Source: Burkholderia mayonis
GTDB lineage: Bacteria > Pseudomonadota > Gammaproteobacteria > Burkholderiales > Burkholderiaceae
Direction: 5' to 3'
Length of the DNA: 64,000 nt
NCBI RefSeq assembly: GCF_001523745.2
Contig: NZ_CP013386.1
Location: 186,001 to 250,000, forward strand
Of this stretch, positions 23,723 to 33,170 are shown piece after piece. Below the pieces are notes generated by a model. That model worked only from the letters and a program-made list of their open reading frames with translations. It was not told the DNA's origin and searched no databases. Every line of letters starts with the position of its first letter. Positions within the stretch are counted from its first letter, which is position 1. Position numbers and translations under genes: made by a program.

Positions 23723-25384
23723 GTGACTGACAAGAATTCCCCGTCGACCGACCTTCCCGAAGACCCCGACCGCCGCCGCGTGCTCGGCGGCATCGCCGCG
23801 CTCGGCGCGAGCGTCGCGCTTGCCGGCTGCGAGACGACTGAACCGGGCGCCCCGCGCACGGCCGATGATCTGCGGCTCGATGCCGCATTGCGCAAGGAGG
23901 TGCGCAACATCGTCGTGATCTATGCGGAGAACCGCAGCTTCGCGAACCTGTTCGGCGATTTCCCCGGCGTGCAGCAGCTACTCGGCGCGGTGCCGTCCGA
24001 GCGCTACGCGCAACTCGACCGTGACGGCAGGACGCCGCTGCCGACGCTGCCGAAAATCTGGGGCGGCCTCGTGCCGCAGGCGCAGGTCGTCGACGGCAAG
24101 CGCTATATGATCGGCGAGCGCGACATCACGGGGCTGCCCAACGCGCCGTTCGTGATTCCCGATGCGCAAGGCAAGCCGCTGCCGAACGGTGTCATCACGC
24201 GCGATCTGTGGCATCGCTTCTATCAGAACCAGATGCAGATCAACGCGGGCCGCAACGACCAGTTCGCCGCATGGGCCGACTCGGGCGGGCTCGTGATGGG
24301 CCATTACCGCAATTCGGCCGAAACGCTGCGGCTCTGGAATCTCGCACGGCAATACACGCTCTGCGACAACTTCTTCATGGCCGCGTTCGGCGGCTCGTGG
24401 CTGAACCACATCTTCCTGATTTCCGCGCAAGCGCCGCTCTATCCGGACGTGCAGAAGAGTCCGGCGAAGCATCTGGTGTCGGTCGTCGAAGGCGACGATC
24501 CGACCGGCGCGCGCCTGAAGCTCGCGACGGATTCGCCCGCATCGGCGCTCGACGGCCCGCCGAAGTTCGAGAACGACGGCCTCTTCACGCCGGACGGCTA
24601 CGCGGTGAACACGATGGCGCCACCGTATCAGCCGAGCAGCGTGCGGCCGCCCGTCGACGGCAACCCGGCGTATGCGGATCCGTCGAATCCGCGCGTGCTG
24701 CCGCCGCAGCACTACGCGACGATCGGCGATCGCTTGTCGGAGAAAGACATCGACTGGGCGTGGTACGGCGGCGCGTGGCAATTCGCGCTCGAGCATCGCG
24801 ACACGGGCTCGATGCCGGATTTCCAGTATCACCATCAGCCGTTCAACTACTTCGCGAACTACGCGCCTGGCTCGGAGGCGCGACGCCGGCACGTGCGCGA
24901 TGCGGGCCTCGGCGACGATCCGTCGACGAACCATCTGATCGCCGACATCGTCGCGGGACGCCTGCCGACCGTCACGTTCTACAAGCCGCAGGGCAACCTG
25001 AACATGCACGCGGGGTATGCGGACGTCGAGTCGGGCGACCGTCACATCGCGAAGGTGATCGACCACATCATGCGCGGCCCGCAATGGCCGCACACGGTCG
25101 TGATCCTGACGGTCGACGAGAACGGCGGCTGGTGGGACCCGGTGTCGCCGCCGAAGGGCGACCGCTGGGGCCCGGGCTCGCGGATCCCGGCGATGGTGAT
25201 CTCGCCGTTCGCGAAGAAGGGCTACGTCGATCACACGCTGTACGACACGAATTCGATCCTGCGCTTCATTTCGCGCGTGCACGGGCTTTCGCCGCTCGAC
25301 GGCGTGCTCGCGCGCGAGCGCGCGTTCGCGGCGCGCGACGCGCTGCCGCCGGGGGATCTGACTGCGGCGCTCGATCTCGGCTGA
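23723..25384 (+). CDS. acpA: AcpA-like acid phosphatase/phosphoesterase, Tat-type lipoprotein
   Basis: 553 residues from a GTG start with GAGGAG at good spacing. The N-terminus has a twin-arginine motif (DRRRVLGG, 17-19) and a lipobox LAGC (Cys36), so it is probably exported folded and lipidated. The PF04185 phosphoesterase family, which holds phospholipase C and Francisella AcpA, is shown by VIYAENRSFANLFGDFPG, AFGGSWLNHIFLISAQAP, HAGYADVESGDRHI and VDENGGWWDPV (metal ligands). Domain limits and length fit AcpA better than PlcN. It stands alone. Likely periplasmic or surface phosphomonoesterase for phosphate scavenging. Confidence 0.88.
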   Translation: MTDKNSPSTDLPEDPDRRRVLGGIAALGASVALAGCETTEPGAPRTADDLRLDAALRKEVRNIVVIYAENRSFANLFGDFPGVQQLLGAVPSERYAQLDRDGRTPLPTLPKIWGGLVPQAQVVDGKRYMIGERDITGLPNAPFVIPDAQGKPLPNGVITRDLWHRFYQNQMQINAGRNDQFAAWADSGGLVMGHYRNSAETLRLWNLARQYTLCDNFFMAAFGGSWLNHIFLISAQAPLYPDVQKSPAKHLVSVVEGDDPTGARLKLATDSPASALDGPPKFENDGLFTPDGYAVNTMAPPYQPSSVRPPVDGNPAYADPSNPRVLPPQHYATIGDRLSEKDIDWAWYGGAWQFALEHRDTGSMPDFQYHHQPFNYFANYAPGSEARRRHVRDAGLGDDPSTNHLIADIVAGRLPTVTFYKPQGNLNMHAGYADVESGDRHIAKVIDHIMRGPQWPHTVVILTVDENGGWWDPVSPPKGDRWGPGSRIPAMVISPFAKKGYVDHTLYDTNSILRFISRVHGLSPLDGVLARERAFAARDALPPGDLTAALDLG

Positions 25385-25410
25385 CGCTCGGCCGAGATGC
25401 CGTAGCGGGC

Positions 25411-25435
25411 AGCACGCCCGGTTGTCGGGCGTGCT
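25411..25435 (+). terminator. GC hairpin after acpA, weak terminator
   Basis: AGCACGCCCG and CGGGCGTGCT with a 5-nt loop, but no T-run follows. It may act with Rho or only protect the 3' end. Confidence 0.4.
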
Positions 25436-25597
25436 TGCGAGCCGGTTTAGCAGATGCGGCCGGCATCGCGGATGGGACAGCTTTCGGGGCGCTCGTGCGC
25501 CGCTTCGAACGTGCGTCAGGCTTCCGGGAGTATTCACGTGTTCGCCTCGGACGCGCGGCCGGCATTGCCTGCGCGGCCGGCCGGCACACGCGCGAGG

Positions 25598-26221
25598 TCA
25601 GCTCCGCGACATCCCGAGCGTCAGCGTACCCGCACCGATCAGCGCGGCGCCGCCGCCATAACCGAAGCGGCGCTGCGCCGCGGCGCCCGTCAGCCGAGCG
25701 GCCGCGAAACGCGCGATGCGCGCATAGCAGGCGGCGTTGATCGTCGCGAGACAGACGAAAGTCGGCAGCAAAACCGCGCACTGCTGCGCGAACGTCTCGT
25801 GCGGCGATATGAACTGCGGAGTGAACGCGACGAAGAACACGATGCTCTTCGGGTTCAGCGCGGTGACGGCCCATGCGGACAAGAAACGCCGCTTCGCCGA
25901 GCGGCGCTCGACGCTCACGTCCCTCGCGCCGATGCGACGCGCGTGCAGGATCGACCGGATGCCGAGATAGATCAGATAACCGCCGCCGACGAGCTTGAGC
26001 GCCGTGAACGCGGCGGCCGACATCGCGAGCAGCGCGCCCGCGCCGGCGAGCGAGATCGTCATCGCGGTGGTGTCGCCGGCCGCGACGCCCGCGACGGTGC
26101 TCCACGACGATCGATTGCGGTTCGCGAGCGAATCGCCGATCACGAGCAGGATCGTCGGGCCGGGGATCATCAGGAGCACGATGCTCGCGCCGGCGAATGC
26201 GAGCCAGGTTTCGACGGACAT
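25598..26221 (-). CDS. LysE/RhtB-family amino acid exporter
   Basis: 207 residues with six predicted membrane segments. Signature N-terminus MSVETWLAFAGASIVLLMIPGPTILLV, with the family-typical PGP motif, followed by the conserved GDSLANRNRSSWSTVAGVAA and ALNPKSIVFFVAFTPQF. Exports amino acids or homoserine lactone-like compounds; the exact substrate cannot be read. Convergent with acpA. No regulator gene adjacent. Confidence 0.9.
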   Translation of the reverse strand: MSVETWLAFAGASIVLLMIPGPTILLVIGDSLANRNRSSWSTVAGVAAGDTTAMTISLAGAGALLAMSAAAFTALKLVGGGYLIYLGIRSILHARRIGARDVSVERRSAKRRFLSAWAVTALNPKSIVFFVAFTPQFISPHETFAQQCAVLLPTFVCLATINAACYARIARFAAARLTGAAAQRRFGYGGGAALIGAGTLTLGMSRS

Positions 26222-26720
26222 GGGAGCATCCTTTCGCGTTTTCGCGGGGTAAGGCGGGGTAAGAAGAAGCCTCAGTGATCCACGGCGGCGGGCGGCTTGT
26301 CAAGCGGTTCCCGCTGGCGACCATTCTTCGCTTTGCGTCGATGGCCGCTGTGGCTTCGGGGAAGCGTTCTCAATTTTGGCTCTATTGAATTTTGAGTGGG
26401 TGAAGCGGGGCGGGTTGAGCGTAGGCGAAGCGTTGCCGGCTCGACTCGGCCCGCGTATGCCGAGCGAGACTGCGGACTTGCTGCGCTTACGCGCCATTCG
26501 GCCAGCACGTTCGAACTTGCCGTCACGACGATGGGCAAGCATGCTTTTTGGGGCACAAGTGCGATGTCGGCATGCATCTGCTGCTCCGAGGGGCGGGCCG
26601 AGCGAGGATGCGGGCATGAAGAACGTGCCCCGACCGAATGAGCGATATCTAGCGGCCTAATCGAGCATCCCGGTGAGAAATTGTCCGCCAATTGATAGAT
26701 CGCGTCTGCGCACAACGGGC
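26222..26720. other. intergenic region, no gene seen
   Basis: About 500 bp between the LysE-family gene and the end of the fliC-fliD-fliT group. No frame has protein character. It includes the LysE promoter region. Confidence 0.35.
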
Positions 26721-26746
26721 GAAAAAATGCCCGCCTTGCGGCGGGC
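26721..26746 (-). terminator. Rho-independent terminator after fliT
   Basis: Stem GCCCGCC/GGCGGGC (26729-26735 and 26740-26746) with a 4-nt loop; on the minus strand it is followed by ATTTTTTC. It lies about 60 bp past fliT. Confidence 0.85.
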
Positions 26747-26808
26747 CGTGAGGTGAACGAGCACGCGCCGAAACGCGTGATTTGTTGTTGTGGGGGGAAT
26801 TCGTCAGA

Positions 26809-27123
26809 TCAGAACTGCGCAGCCGCCTGATAGGCGCCGGCCTTGCTCAACCGATCCATGGCGGTGCGGTATTCGACCTGCAACTCGGCTTGCGCCGCCT
26901 TCGCGTTCGCGAGAAGCGCAGCATCGATCGCCTGGACCTGGCGCACGAGCGCGAGCGACGCGGGCGTCTGTTCGGCCGAGATCGACATCAGATACGGCGA
27001 GCGCTCTTCGGTCAGGCGCGCGGCCTCGGTCCAGTTGGCCATCTGCACCGCGTGATCGATTTCGCGGGTGATCGACAGCACGTGTTCAACCAACGACAGC
27101 TGATCCATTTCCGGCTTCTCCAT
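26809..27123 (-). CDS. fliT: flagellar chaperone FliT
   Basis: 104-residue, mostly helical protein. It sits 13 bp after fliD, the usual place of the FliD-specific export chaperone. The MDQLSLVEHVLSITREIDHA start, WTEAARLTEERSPYLMSI and C-terminal helix AELQVEYRTAMDRLSKAGAY fit FliT. In enterics FliT also inhibits FlhDC; whether that holds here is unknown. Last gene of the fliC-fliD-fliT group. Confidence 0.82.
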   Translation of the reverse strand: MEKPEMDQLSLVEHVLSITREIDHAVQMANWTEAARLTEERSPYLMSISAEQTPASLALVRQVQAIDAALLANAKAAQAELQVEYRTAMDRLSKAGAYQAAAQF

Positions 27124-27136
27124 CGTGCTCGATTCG

Positions 27137-28666
27137 TTACTTGTTGGTCGCCAGCGTGCCCGAGCTGTTGGCGCCGCCGAACAGTTGCGTCAGGTAGTTC
27201 GAATTGGTGTTCATCTGCGCCATCAGCGTGTTGAGCGCGGTGAACTGGGCGTTGTACTGCGACGTCAGCTGCGACGCGTACGACGCGAGCTGCGTCTGCT
27301 GCTGCGCGAGGCTCTTCAGATCCTGGTTCAGCGCGTTCGAACGGGTATCGAAGACGCCGCCCGTCTGCACGTAGCCCTGGATCGTGTTGTTCAGTTCAGC
27401 GCCGATGCCGTTCGTCGAGTTGAACAGCGCGGCGACGGTCGACGGATTGTTCTGCAGCGCCGCATTCAGCTTCGTGGTGTCGATGGTCAGCGTGCCGTCC
27501 GCCTGCGTCGACGTCGAGCTATCGGCGAACGTGATGCCGATCGACGCGAGCGACACGGTCGAGCCGCCCGTCGTGACGCCTGCGCCGACGACCCGTGCGA
27601 GCGAGTTGCGGATCATGTTGAGCGTCGAGTCGCCGAGGAGCGGCCCCGCGCTTTGCGAGCTGGTGCCCGCGCCCGACAGCGACGACAGCGACGCCATCGT
27701 CGTGACGACCGTGTTGTACAGGTTGACGACGTTCGTGATCGCGGTCGCCTGCGCGGTCGTGTCGGTCGCGACGTCGAGCGTCTGCGTCGTGCCGACGGCG
27801 GCCTGCGTCAGATTCAGCGTGACGCCGGCGATCGCGCCCGTCACCGCGTTGTTCGCGCTCGACGCGGCGATGCCGCCCACCGTGAACTCGGCGTCCTGCG
27901 CGGACGTGCTTTGCATCCATGCGATCGTGCCGCCGGACTGGATCGTCGACTGGCCGCCCGTCGTGCTCGCCGTCGACGTCACATTGAGGCTCGACAGCCC
28001 GTTGTCGCCGGACAGGTTGCTCACGCCGACGTTGATCACGTTCGCGGCGCCCGTCGTCGCCGAGCGCAGCACGAGGTGCGCGCCGTCGGTGCCCGTGACG
28101 ATCGTCGCCGTCACGCCGGGGTTGTTCGATGCGGAATTGATCGCGGCGGCGATGCCGGAAAGCGTGTTGTTCGTCGAGTCGATCGAAATCGACGTCGATT
28201 TGCCGCCGACCGACAGTGTCAGCGTGCCCGTGCCGAGCTGCTGCGTCGCATCGAATGCGCCGGAAGACAACGTCTGCGACGTGGCGATTTGCGTGACGGC
28301 AACCGAATAGCTGCCGGCCACCGCGCCGGCGGCCGTCGTCGCCGTGAGGCCGCTGCCCGTCGCCGTGGCGGTGAATTTCTGGGTCAACGTGCCGTCGCTG
28401 AGCGAGCCAATCCCGGCTTGCAGCGCGGTGAGCGCGGCCTTCAGCGTGCCGAGCGCGGAAAGCGTCGTCTGGTCGGTGGCGATCGACGTCGACAGCGCGG
28501 CGGTCTGGCCCGCCGTTTTTGCGTTGACGAGCGCGGTCACGAGCGAGTTGACGTCCATCGACGAGTTGCCCGTCGAGCCGCTGATGATCGACTGCGCTGC
28601 TTGCTGTAGCGCCGCGTTGGTTTGCTGCTGCGTCGTAGTCGTAGTGCTGGTGACGGGCGTGGACAT
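27137..28666 (-). CDS. fliD: flagellar hook-associated protein 2, filament cap FliD
   Basis: 509 residues. FliD_N is visible near 40-130 (MDVNSLVTALVNAKTAGQTA), FliD_C in the second half (GPLLGDSTLNMIRNSLARVV), and coiled-coil ends at both termini. FliD forms the cap that folds flagellin at the growing filament tip. Ser/Thr/Ala-rich middle domains are exposed and variable. Transcribed in the same direction as fliC, with a terminator between, so it probably has its own promoter or depends on read-through. Confidence 0.95.
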   Translation of the reverse strand: MSTPVTSTTTTTQQQTNAALQQAAQSIISGSTGNSSMDVNSLVTALVNAKTAGQTAALSTSIATDQTTLSALGTLKAALTALQAGIGSLSDGTLTQKFTATATGSGLTATTAAGAVAGSYSVAVTQIATSQTLSSGAFDATQQLGTGTLTLSVGGKSTSISIDSTNNTLSGIAAAINSASNNPGVTATIVTGTDGAHLVLRSATTGAANVINVGVSNLSGDNGLSSLNVTSTASTTGGQSTIQSGGTIAWMQSTSAQDAEFTVGGIAASSANNAVTGAIAGVTLNLTQAAVGTTQTLDVATDTTAQATAITNVVNLYNTVVTTMASLSSLSGAGTSSQSAGPLLGDSTLNMIRNSLARVVGAGVTTGGSTVSLASIGITFADSSTSTQADGTLTIDTTKLNAALQNNPSTVAALFNSTNGIGAELNNTIQGYVQTGGVFDTRSNALNQDLKSLAQQQTQLASYASQLTSQYNAQFTALNTLMAQMNTNSNYLTQLFGGANSSGTLATNK

Positions 28667-28727
28667 CGGATAGCTCCCTTCGTCGCCGGAAACGGCGCGC
28701 GAAATTCGCGAGATTCGGTAGATTCAG

Positions 28728-28772
28728 AAAACAAAAACGTGCGGCGGCCACGAGGGTGTTGCGCCGCCGCAC
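28728..28772 (-). terminator. Rho-independent terminator of fliC
   Basis: Perfect 10-bp stem GTGCGGCGGC (28739-28748 on plus) and GCCGCCGCAC (28763-28772); the minus strand continues with GTTTTTGTTTT. It separates fliC from fliD. Confidence 0.9.
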
Positions 28773-28815
28773 AAAGGCGGGCCGCCGGACAGCGCGGCCC
28801 GTCGTTCGGTACACG

Positions 28816-29982
28816 TTATTGCAGGAGCTTCAGCACTTGCTGCGGCAGCGAGTTCGCTTGCGCGAGCACCGAGATGCCGGCTTGCTGCAGCACTTGCGCA
28901 CGCGACAGGTTCGCGGTTTCCTGAGCGAAATCCGCGCTCTGGATTTGCGATTGCGCTTGCGCCAGGTTGTTCGAACCCGCTTGCTGCGTCGTCGCGATCG
29001 CGGTGAAGCGGTTCTGGGCGGCACCGAGCGTTGCCTGCAGGTTGTTCACCGTCGAGAGTGCGTTGTCGATCGACACCATCGCCTGGTAGGCGCCCGTCTG
29101 CGTGCTGACGTTCAGGTTCGAGACCGTCTGCGGCTGGTTGACCGCGTTGATCTGCGCTTCCATTGCCGTCGCCGCCGCCTGATCCGACGCGCTCAGCGAA
29201 CTGGTTGCAGCTGCGTTCACCGTCAGCGTTTGGAACGCCGGCGCGGCCGCGGTGCCCGTGCCTGCGGTCGACGAACCGAACAGCGCGGTGACGGCCGCCG
29301 CAGCCAACGCCTGGTTGTTCTGGTCGGTGAACGTGAAGCCGCCCTTGCCGTCCGACAGGACGTTGATTTGCGTCGTTTCCTGACCGGTGCTGGTCGACGT
29401 CCAGGCCGCGCCGCTCGAATCGACGGCGACCTTGAGCGTGCCGAGCGTCTGGCCCGACTGGACCATGCCGCCGCCGATCATCGCAGCCGACATGCTTTGC
29501 GTCAGGTTGACGCTGACCGTCTGGCCGACGTTCGCGCCGACTTGGAAGCTGAGCGTGCCAGCCGAGCCGTCGAGGATGTTCTTGCCGTTGTAGTTCGTCT
29601 GCGAAGCGATACGGTTCACTTCAGCGATCTGCTGCGAAACTTCCTGTTGCAGCGCCGATGCGTCGCTCGCGCTCAGCGGGCCGTTCGATGCTTGCACCGC
29701 GAGCTGGCGGATACGCTGCAGGCTGTTCGTCAGCGACGTCAGGCCGCTCGACGCCGTTTGCAGGATCGACACGCCGTCGTTCGCGTTCGACACGCCCTGG
29801 TTCAGGCCGTTGATCTGCGTTTGCATCCGGGTCGCGATAGCGAGGCCTGCTGCATCGTCGGCTGCGCTGTTGATGCGCTTGCCCGACGACAGACGGGTGA
29901 TCGCTTGCGACAGGGCGCTTTGCGAGCCGTTGAGGTTCTGCTGAGCGACCAACGAGTTGATGTTGCTGTTGATTCCGAGCAT
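28816..29982 (-). CDS. fliC: flagellin FliC
   Basis: 388-residue filament subunit. The conserved D0/D1 N-terminus is MLGINSNINSLVAQQNLNGS followed by ITRLSSGKRINSAADDAAGL; the C-terminus is ANLSRAQVLQQAGISVLAQA then NSLPQQVLKLLQ. The variable surface part (about 140-290) has few charged residues. The length is the one expected for the B. pseudomallei group. The start has AGGAGA at 6 bp. Expression is expected from the sigma-28 promoter at 30072-30098, leaving a leader of about 80 nt. Confidence 0.98.
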   Translation of the reverse strand: MLGINSNINSLVAQQNLNGSQSALSQAITRLSSGKRINSAADDAAGLAIATRMQTQINGLNQGVSNANDGVSILQTASSGLTSLTNSLQRIRQLAVQASNGPLSASDASALQQEVSQQIAEVNRIASQTNYNGKNILDGSAGTLSFQVGANVGQTVSVNLTQSMSAAMIGGGMVQSGQTLGTLKVAVDSSGAAWTSTSTGQETTQINVLSDGKGGFTFTDQNNQALAAAAVTALFGSSTAGTGTAAAPAFQTLTVNAAATSSLSASDQAAATAMEAQINAVNQPQTVSNLNVSTQTGAYQAMVSIDNALSTVNNLQATLGAAQNRFTAIATTQQAGSNNLAQAQSQIQSADFAQETANLSRAQVLQQAGISVLAQANSLPQQVLKLLQ

Positions 29983-30071
29983 GAAAATCTCCTAATTGAG
30001 CCGTAGAGCCCATCAATGCCACTATTGGCGGGGGCGGAAGCACTCGTTCTTTGCCGGCCGCCTTGTGCTGG

Positions 30072-30098
30072 ATTTCGGCGCACGCCAAAAAAACTTGA
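30072..30098 (-). promoter_or_regulatory. sigma-28 (FliA) promoter of fliC
   Basis: On the minus strand TCAAGTTT, 11 bp, GCCGAAAT, close to TAAAGTTT-N11-GCCGATAA. The predicted start is about 80 bp before the fliC ATG. The IS element begins 140 bp further upstream and leaves it intact. Confidence 0.8.
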
Positions 30099-30241
30099 GG
30101 GACGCGACGAGATTCGGCCCGATTTTTTTGCTCAGATCGTTCGGTGAGCAAACGTTGCAGGTGCAGCAATCGCATGCACGGCCCGGTGCCGTTCGCGGCG
30201 CGCGCAACGGCGCTTGCACAGGTTTTCGGTCAGAAGAACAA

Positions 30242-31477
30242 GCAGGGCTTCCGCATGAAGGCGCCGATAAACAATGGGCTTGAGGGCAGAAGGCGGTTGT
30301 AAGCAAGAATCGCCTGAGGTTTACTTTCGATTTTTACCCGAGAGGTGGCCACGATCATGGGCGCGTTTGAGGATCTATACGATCCGCGTTGCCGTAAATG
30401 CCGCCACGCGCTGGACGAGATTCTACTGACAGCCTTGTGCGCCGTGCTGTGTGGGCGGAGACGATGACGCTGTGGGGGGCGTAGCCAACTGGCGTGGCTG
30501 CGCAAGCATCTGCCGTACGAGAACGGCATTCCGTCGCCGGATACCTTCAGCCGGGTGTTTGCGGCGCTCAATCCGGTGCCGTTCGAACAATGCTTTGTCG
30601 CCTGGACGAGTGGTTTGTGCCCGAGCCTTGCCGGTCAGCATGTGGCGATCGACGGCAAGAGCGTGCGCGGCAGCCGCACCCGAGAGGCATCGGCGCTGCA
30701 TCTGGTGTCGGCGTGGTGCTCGAATAACGGCTTGAGTCTGGCGCAAGTGAGCACGGCCGACAAGAGCAGCGAGCTGACGGCGATTCCTGAATTGCTCAAA
30801 ACGCTGGAGTTGAGCGGGGCGACGGTGAGTATCGATGCGATGGGCACCTAACACGAGATTGCACGAACCATCGTCGAGGCCAAGGCGGATTACGTGCTGG
30901 CGGTCAAGGAGAACCAGCCCAAGCTGGCCGAGGGCATTCGCCAGTGGTTCACCGCGGCCCGACAAGATCAATTGGAGCACTCCTACTGGGAGCATGTCGA
31001 GCATGGCAAGTCGCACGGCCGCCTCGAAACACAAATCTGCCGCGTCGGTGAGGATGTGGACTGGCTCTCGGCGCTGGAACGGGAATGGGCGGGCATCAAG
31101 CGGCTGGTGATGATCGAGAGCACGCGCCGGATCGGTGAGAAGCTCGCGACCGAGCTGCGCTACTCCATCAGTTCGAAGCCGGCCAAGGCGGCAGAGATGA
31201 TGCAATTGATCTGGGCCCATTGGGGCATCGAAAACCAGTTGCACTGGATGCTGGATGTCTCGTGGGCCGAGGATGCCTGTCTGATCCACGACAAAGTAGC
31301 TGCCCGCAATATGGCGACCTTGCGAAAAATGACCCTTAATCTGGCCCGACTGGCCCAGCAACAGCAGCCCAAGAAAGTCAGCCTCAAAAATATCCGCAAC
31401 CTCGCCGCTGGGGACCCTGAGCTGCGAAGTTCCATTCTTGGCCTTGATTGACAAGGGTCTTCATGCGGAAGCCTTGG
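30242..31477 (+). mobile_element. insertion sequence, ISAs1 family, 1236 bp, decayed
   Basis: Ends are an inverted repeat: left GCAGGGCTTCCGCATGAAG, right (complement) CCAAGGCTTCCGCATGAAG, differing at two positions. It is flanked by a perfect 8-bp target duplication AAGAACAA at 30234-30241 and 31478-31485. It contains one broken transposase gene. It lies between the divergent fliC and rpsU promoters. Confidence 0.92.
30358..31451 (+). pseudogene. ISAs1-family transposase, frameshifted and with a nonsense codon
   Basis: DDE_Tnp_1-associated type transposase. The first part, MGAFEDLYDPRCRKCRHALD, is in one frame and ends at a TGA near 30466. QLAWLRKHLPYENGIPSPDT then continues in another frame, so one or more small indels lie at about 30455-30485. 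In that second frame, HVAIDGKSVRGSRTR (first catalytic Asp) leads to MGT-stop at 30849-30851, where a Gln codon (CAA) has become TAA. After it, HEIARTIVEAKADYVLAVKE to WGIENQLHWMLDVSWAEDAC (catalytic Glu region) is intact. It is not functional by itself. Confidence 0.9.
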
Positions 31478-31513
31478 AAGAACAATAAACCACTGGCTCA
31501 GCCGACAATTACC

Positions 31514-31522
31514 TGTTATGAT
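31514..31522 (+). promoter_or_regulatory. extended -10 promoter element, probably of rpsU
   Basis: TGTTATGAT contains a TGn extension and TATGAT at 31517-31522. It lies about 30 bp right of the IS target duplication and about 250 bp before rpsU. No good -35 box is present, as is common with extended -10 promoters. Confidence 0.5.
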
Positions 31523-31769
31523 GATCGGCTGAATTGAGATTTCTGTCACGCCTTTGCCGTTTACGTGGATGCGTAGGGCATGTCTGCTGGCAGTCAAACG
31601 CGGCGTCTGGTGTTGATTGCCGGGCGTTTCGCGGTGCATTCCGCCTCTCTTTTCCGGCCTCCGAGGCCGCTTACCCGCTCGTTTCGCCCGTTCGTGGAAA
31701 CGCCCGGAAGGCCGGTGCGTGGCGCTTGGCCGCTACGTTTTTGACCGTATCAAGCAAATTAGGAACGAC

Positions 31770-31982
31770 ATGACGACGATTCTTTTGAAAGAAAATGAGC
31801 CGTTCGAAGTGGCGATTCGCCGCTTCCGCCGCGCTATCGAAAAAAATGGCCTGATCGCCGAGCTGCGTGAGCGCCAATCGTACGAAAAGCCGACTGCCGT
31901 GCGCAAGCGCAAGAAGGCTGCTGCGGTGAAGCGTCTGCACAAGCGCCTGCGCAGCCAGATGCTGCCGAAGAAGCTCCACTAA
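31770..31982 (+). CDS. rpsU: 30S ribosomal protein S21
   Basis: 70 residues: [20 protein letters not shown] through [17 protein letters not shown], the full S21 family. S21 binds near the anti-Shine-Dalgarno end of 16S rRNA and is needed for initiation. The start at 31770 follows AGGAACGAC; the longer frame upstream is untranslated leader of about 240 nt. Own terminator; monocistronic. Confidence 0.97.
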   Translation: MTTILLKENEPFEVAIRRFRRAIEKNGLIAELRERQSYEKPTAVRKRKKAAAVKRLHKRLRSQMLPKKLH

Positions 31983-32002
31983 GCTTCGTCCGCTTCGCCT
32001 CG

Positions 32003-32041
32003 ACGGCGGTGCCGCTTCGCAAGAAGTCGCACCGCCGTTTT
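32003..32041 (+). terminator. Rho-independent terminator of rpsU
   Basis: ACGGCGGTGC (32003-32012) pairs perfectly with GCACCGCCGT (32029-32038), followed by TTT(T). Located 20 bp after rpsU. Confidence 0.85.
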
Positions 32042-32413
32042 GCTTGGGTCGCGCGGGCAGCAGCCGGGCAGGGCGGGTGCAAGCGGTCGCGACACACCAC
32101 ACGCGCCGCGCGCTCGATCGAGCGCGGCGCGTGCTCGCCGCACCAGAGGTCGATCTTCGCGGCGGCGCTCGCCGTGCGTGGATCGCCTGGTTTCACGTCG
32201 TCCGCGTGCTGGAACTCCCGATGCTCCCGAGACCGCCGGTTCATCGGGTCGTCGATCGACACACGCCCATCTTCGAATTCACGCCCGCTTCGCCGAGTGC
32301 AATCGAAGGCGGCTCGACGGTCCGCTGCTTCTACTTCACGCCCAGCCCCGCGAACCGACGCCCCGCAGTTCGGCTGAGATCGTCGCTGACGCACGTGGCC
32401 GGACGCCCAAGCG
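32042..32413. other. convergent intergenic region, no gene seen
   Basis: About 370 bp between rpsU and tag. Overlapping frames exist on both strands but without recognisable domains. Confidence 0.35.
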
Positions 32414-33019
32414 TCATGCCGCCGACCCCTTTTTCCCCATCTTCTTGCCGAGCGCCGCGCAGCGCGCGCGGCATGGACAGTTCTTCTCGTGGTCGTTGAC
32501 CATGCCCGTCGCCTGCATCAGCGCATAGCAGATCGTCGAGCCGACGAACTTGCAGCCGTAGCGCTTGAGCGCCTTGCTGAGTGCATCCGAGCGCTCGGTC
32601 GACGCCGGCGCTTCGCGGTACGACGCCCATGCGTTCTGTAACGGCGCGCCGTCGACGAACGACCACAGGAACGCCGCGAGCGAGCCGTGCTCCGCGCGAA
32701 TCTGCTGGACCGCGCGCGCGTTCGCGACGGTTGCCTCGATCTTCGCGCGGTTGCGTACGATGCGCGCATCGAGCACCAGCTCGTCGATCCGCTTCGGCGT
32801 GAAACGGGCGACCTTGTCGACGTCGAAGTCGGCAAACGCCGCGCGATAGCCGGCGCGCTTGTTCAAGATCGTCGACCATGACAAGCCTGCCTGTGCGCCC
32901 TCGAGCACGAGCATTTCGAACAAGTGCCGGTCGTCGTGCGACGGCACGCCCCATTCGGTATCGTGATAGTGAGCGTCCGCTTCGGTTTTTACCCAATTGC
33001 AGCGTTCCTGCATCGGCAT
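32414..33019 (-). CDS. tag: DNA-3-methyladenine glycosylase I
   Basis: About 200 residues from the ATG at 33019 (MPMQERCNWVKTEADAHYHD); one codon pair later another ATG is possible. TEWGVPSHDDRHLFEMLVLE, AGLSWSTILNKRAGYRAAFA and SFVDGAPLQNAW are Tag signatures. The C-terminal zinc-binding Cys/His residues are present (Cys near the start; HEKNCPCRARC at the end). It removes 3-methyladenine from alkylated DNA. Standing alone. Confidence 0.94.
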   Translation of the reverse strand: MPMQERCNWVKTEADAHYHDTEWGVPSHDDRHLFEMLVLEGAQAGLSWSTILNKRAGYRAAFADFDVDKVARFTPKRIDELVLDARIVRNRAKIEATVANARAVQQIRAEHGSLAAFLWSFVDGAPLQNAWASYREAPASTERSDALSKALKRYGCKFVGSTICYALMQATGMVNDHEKNCPCRARCAALGKKMGKKGSAA

Positions 33020-33170
33020 CTCTCGCCTGTTTCGTCGATCTGGTCGCGCCAGCATAACGGATCGGCGAGCGCGTGCAAGCCTGGCCGTTCGGCCGATGGG
33101 CGCGGCGGGCCGTTGCGGTTAAGCTCTTACATCAGTGACACTTCGACGAATCATCTGGACTGAAGCGGCA

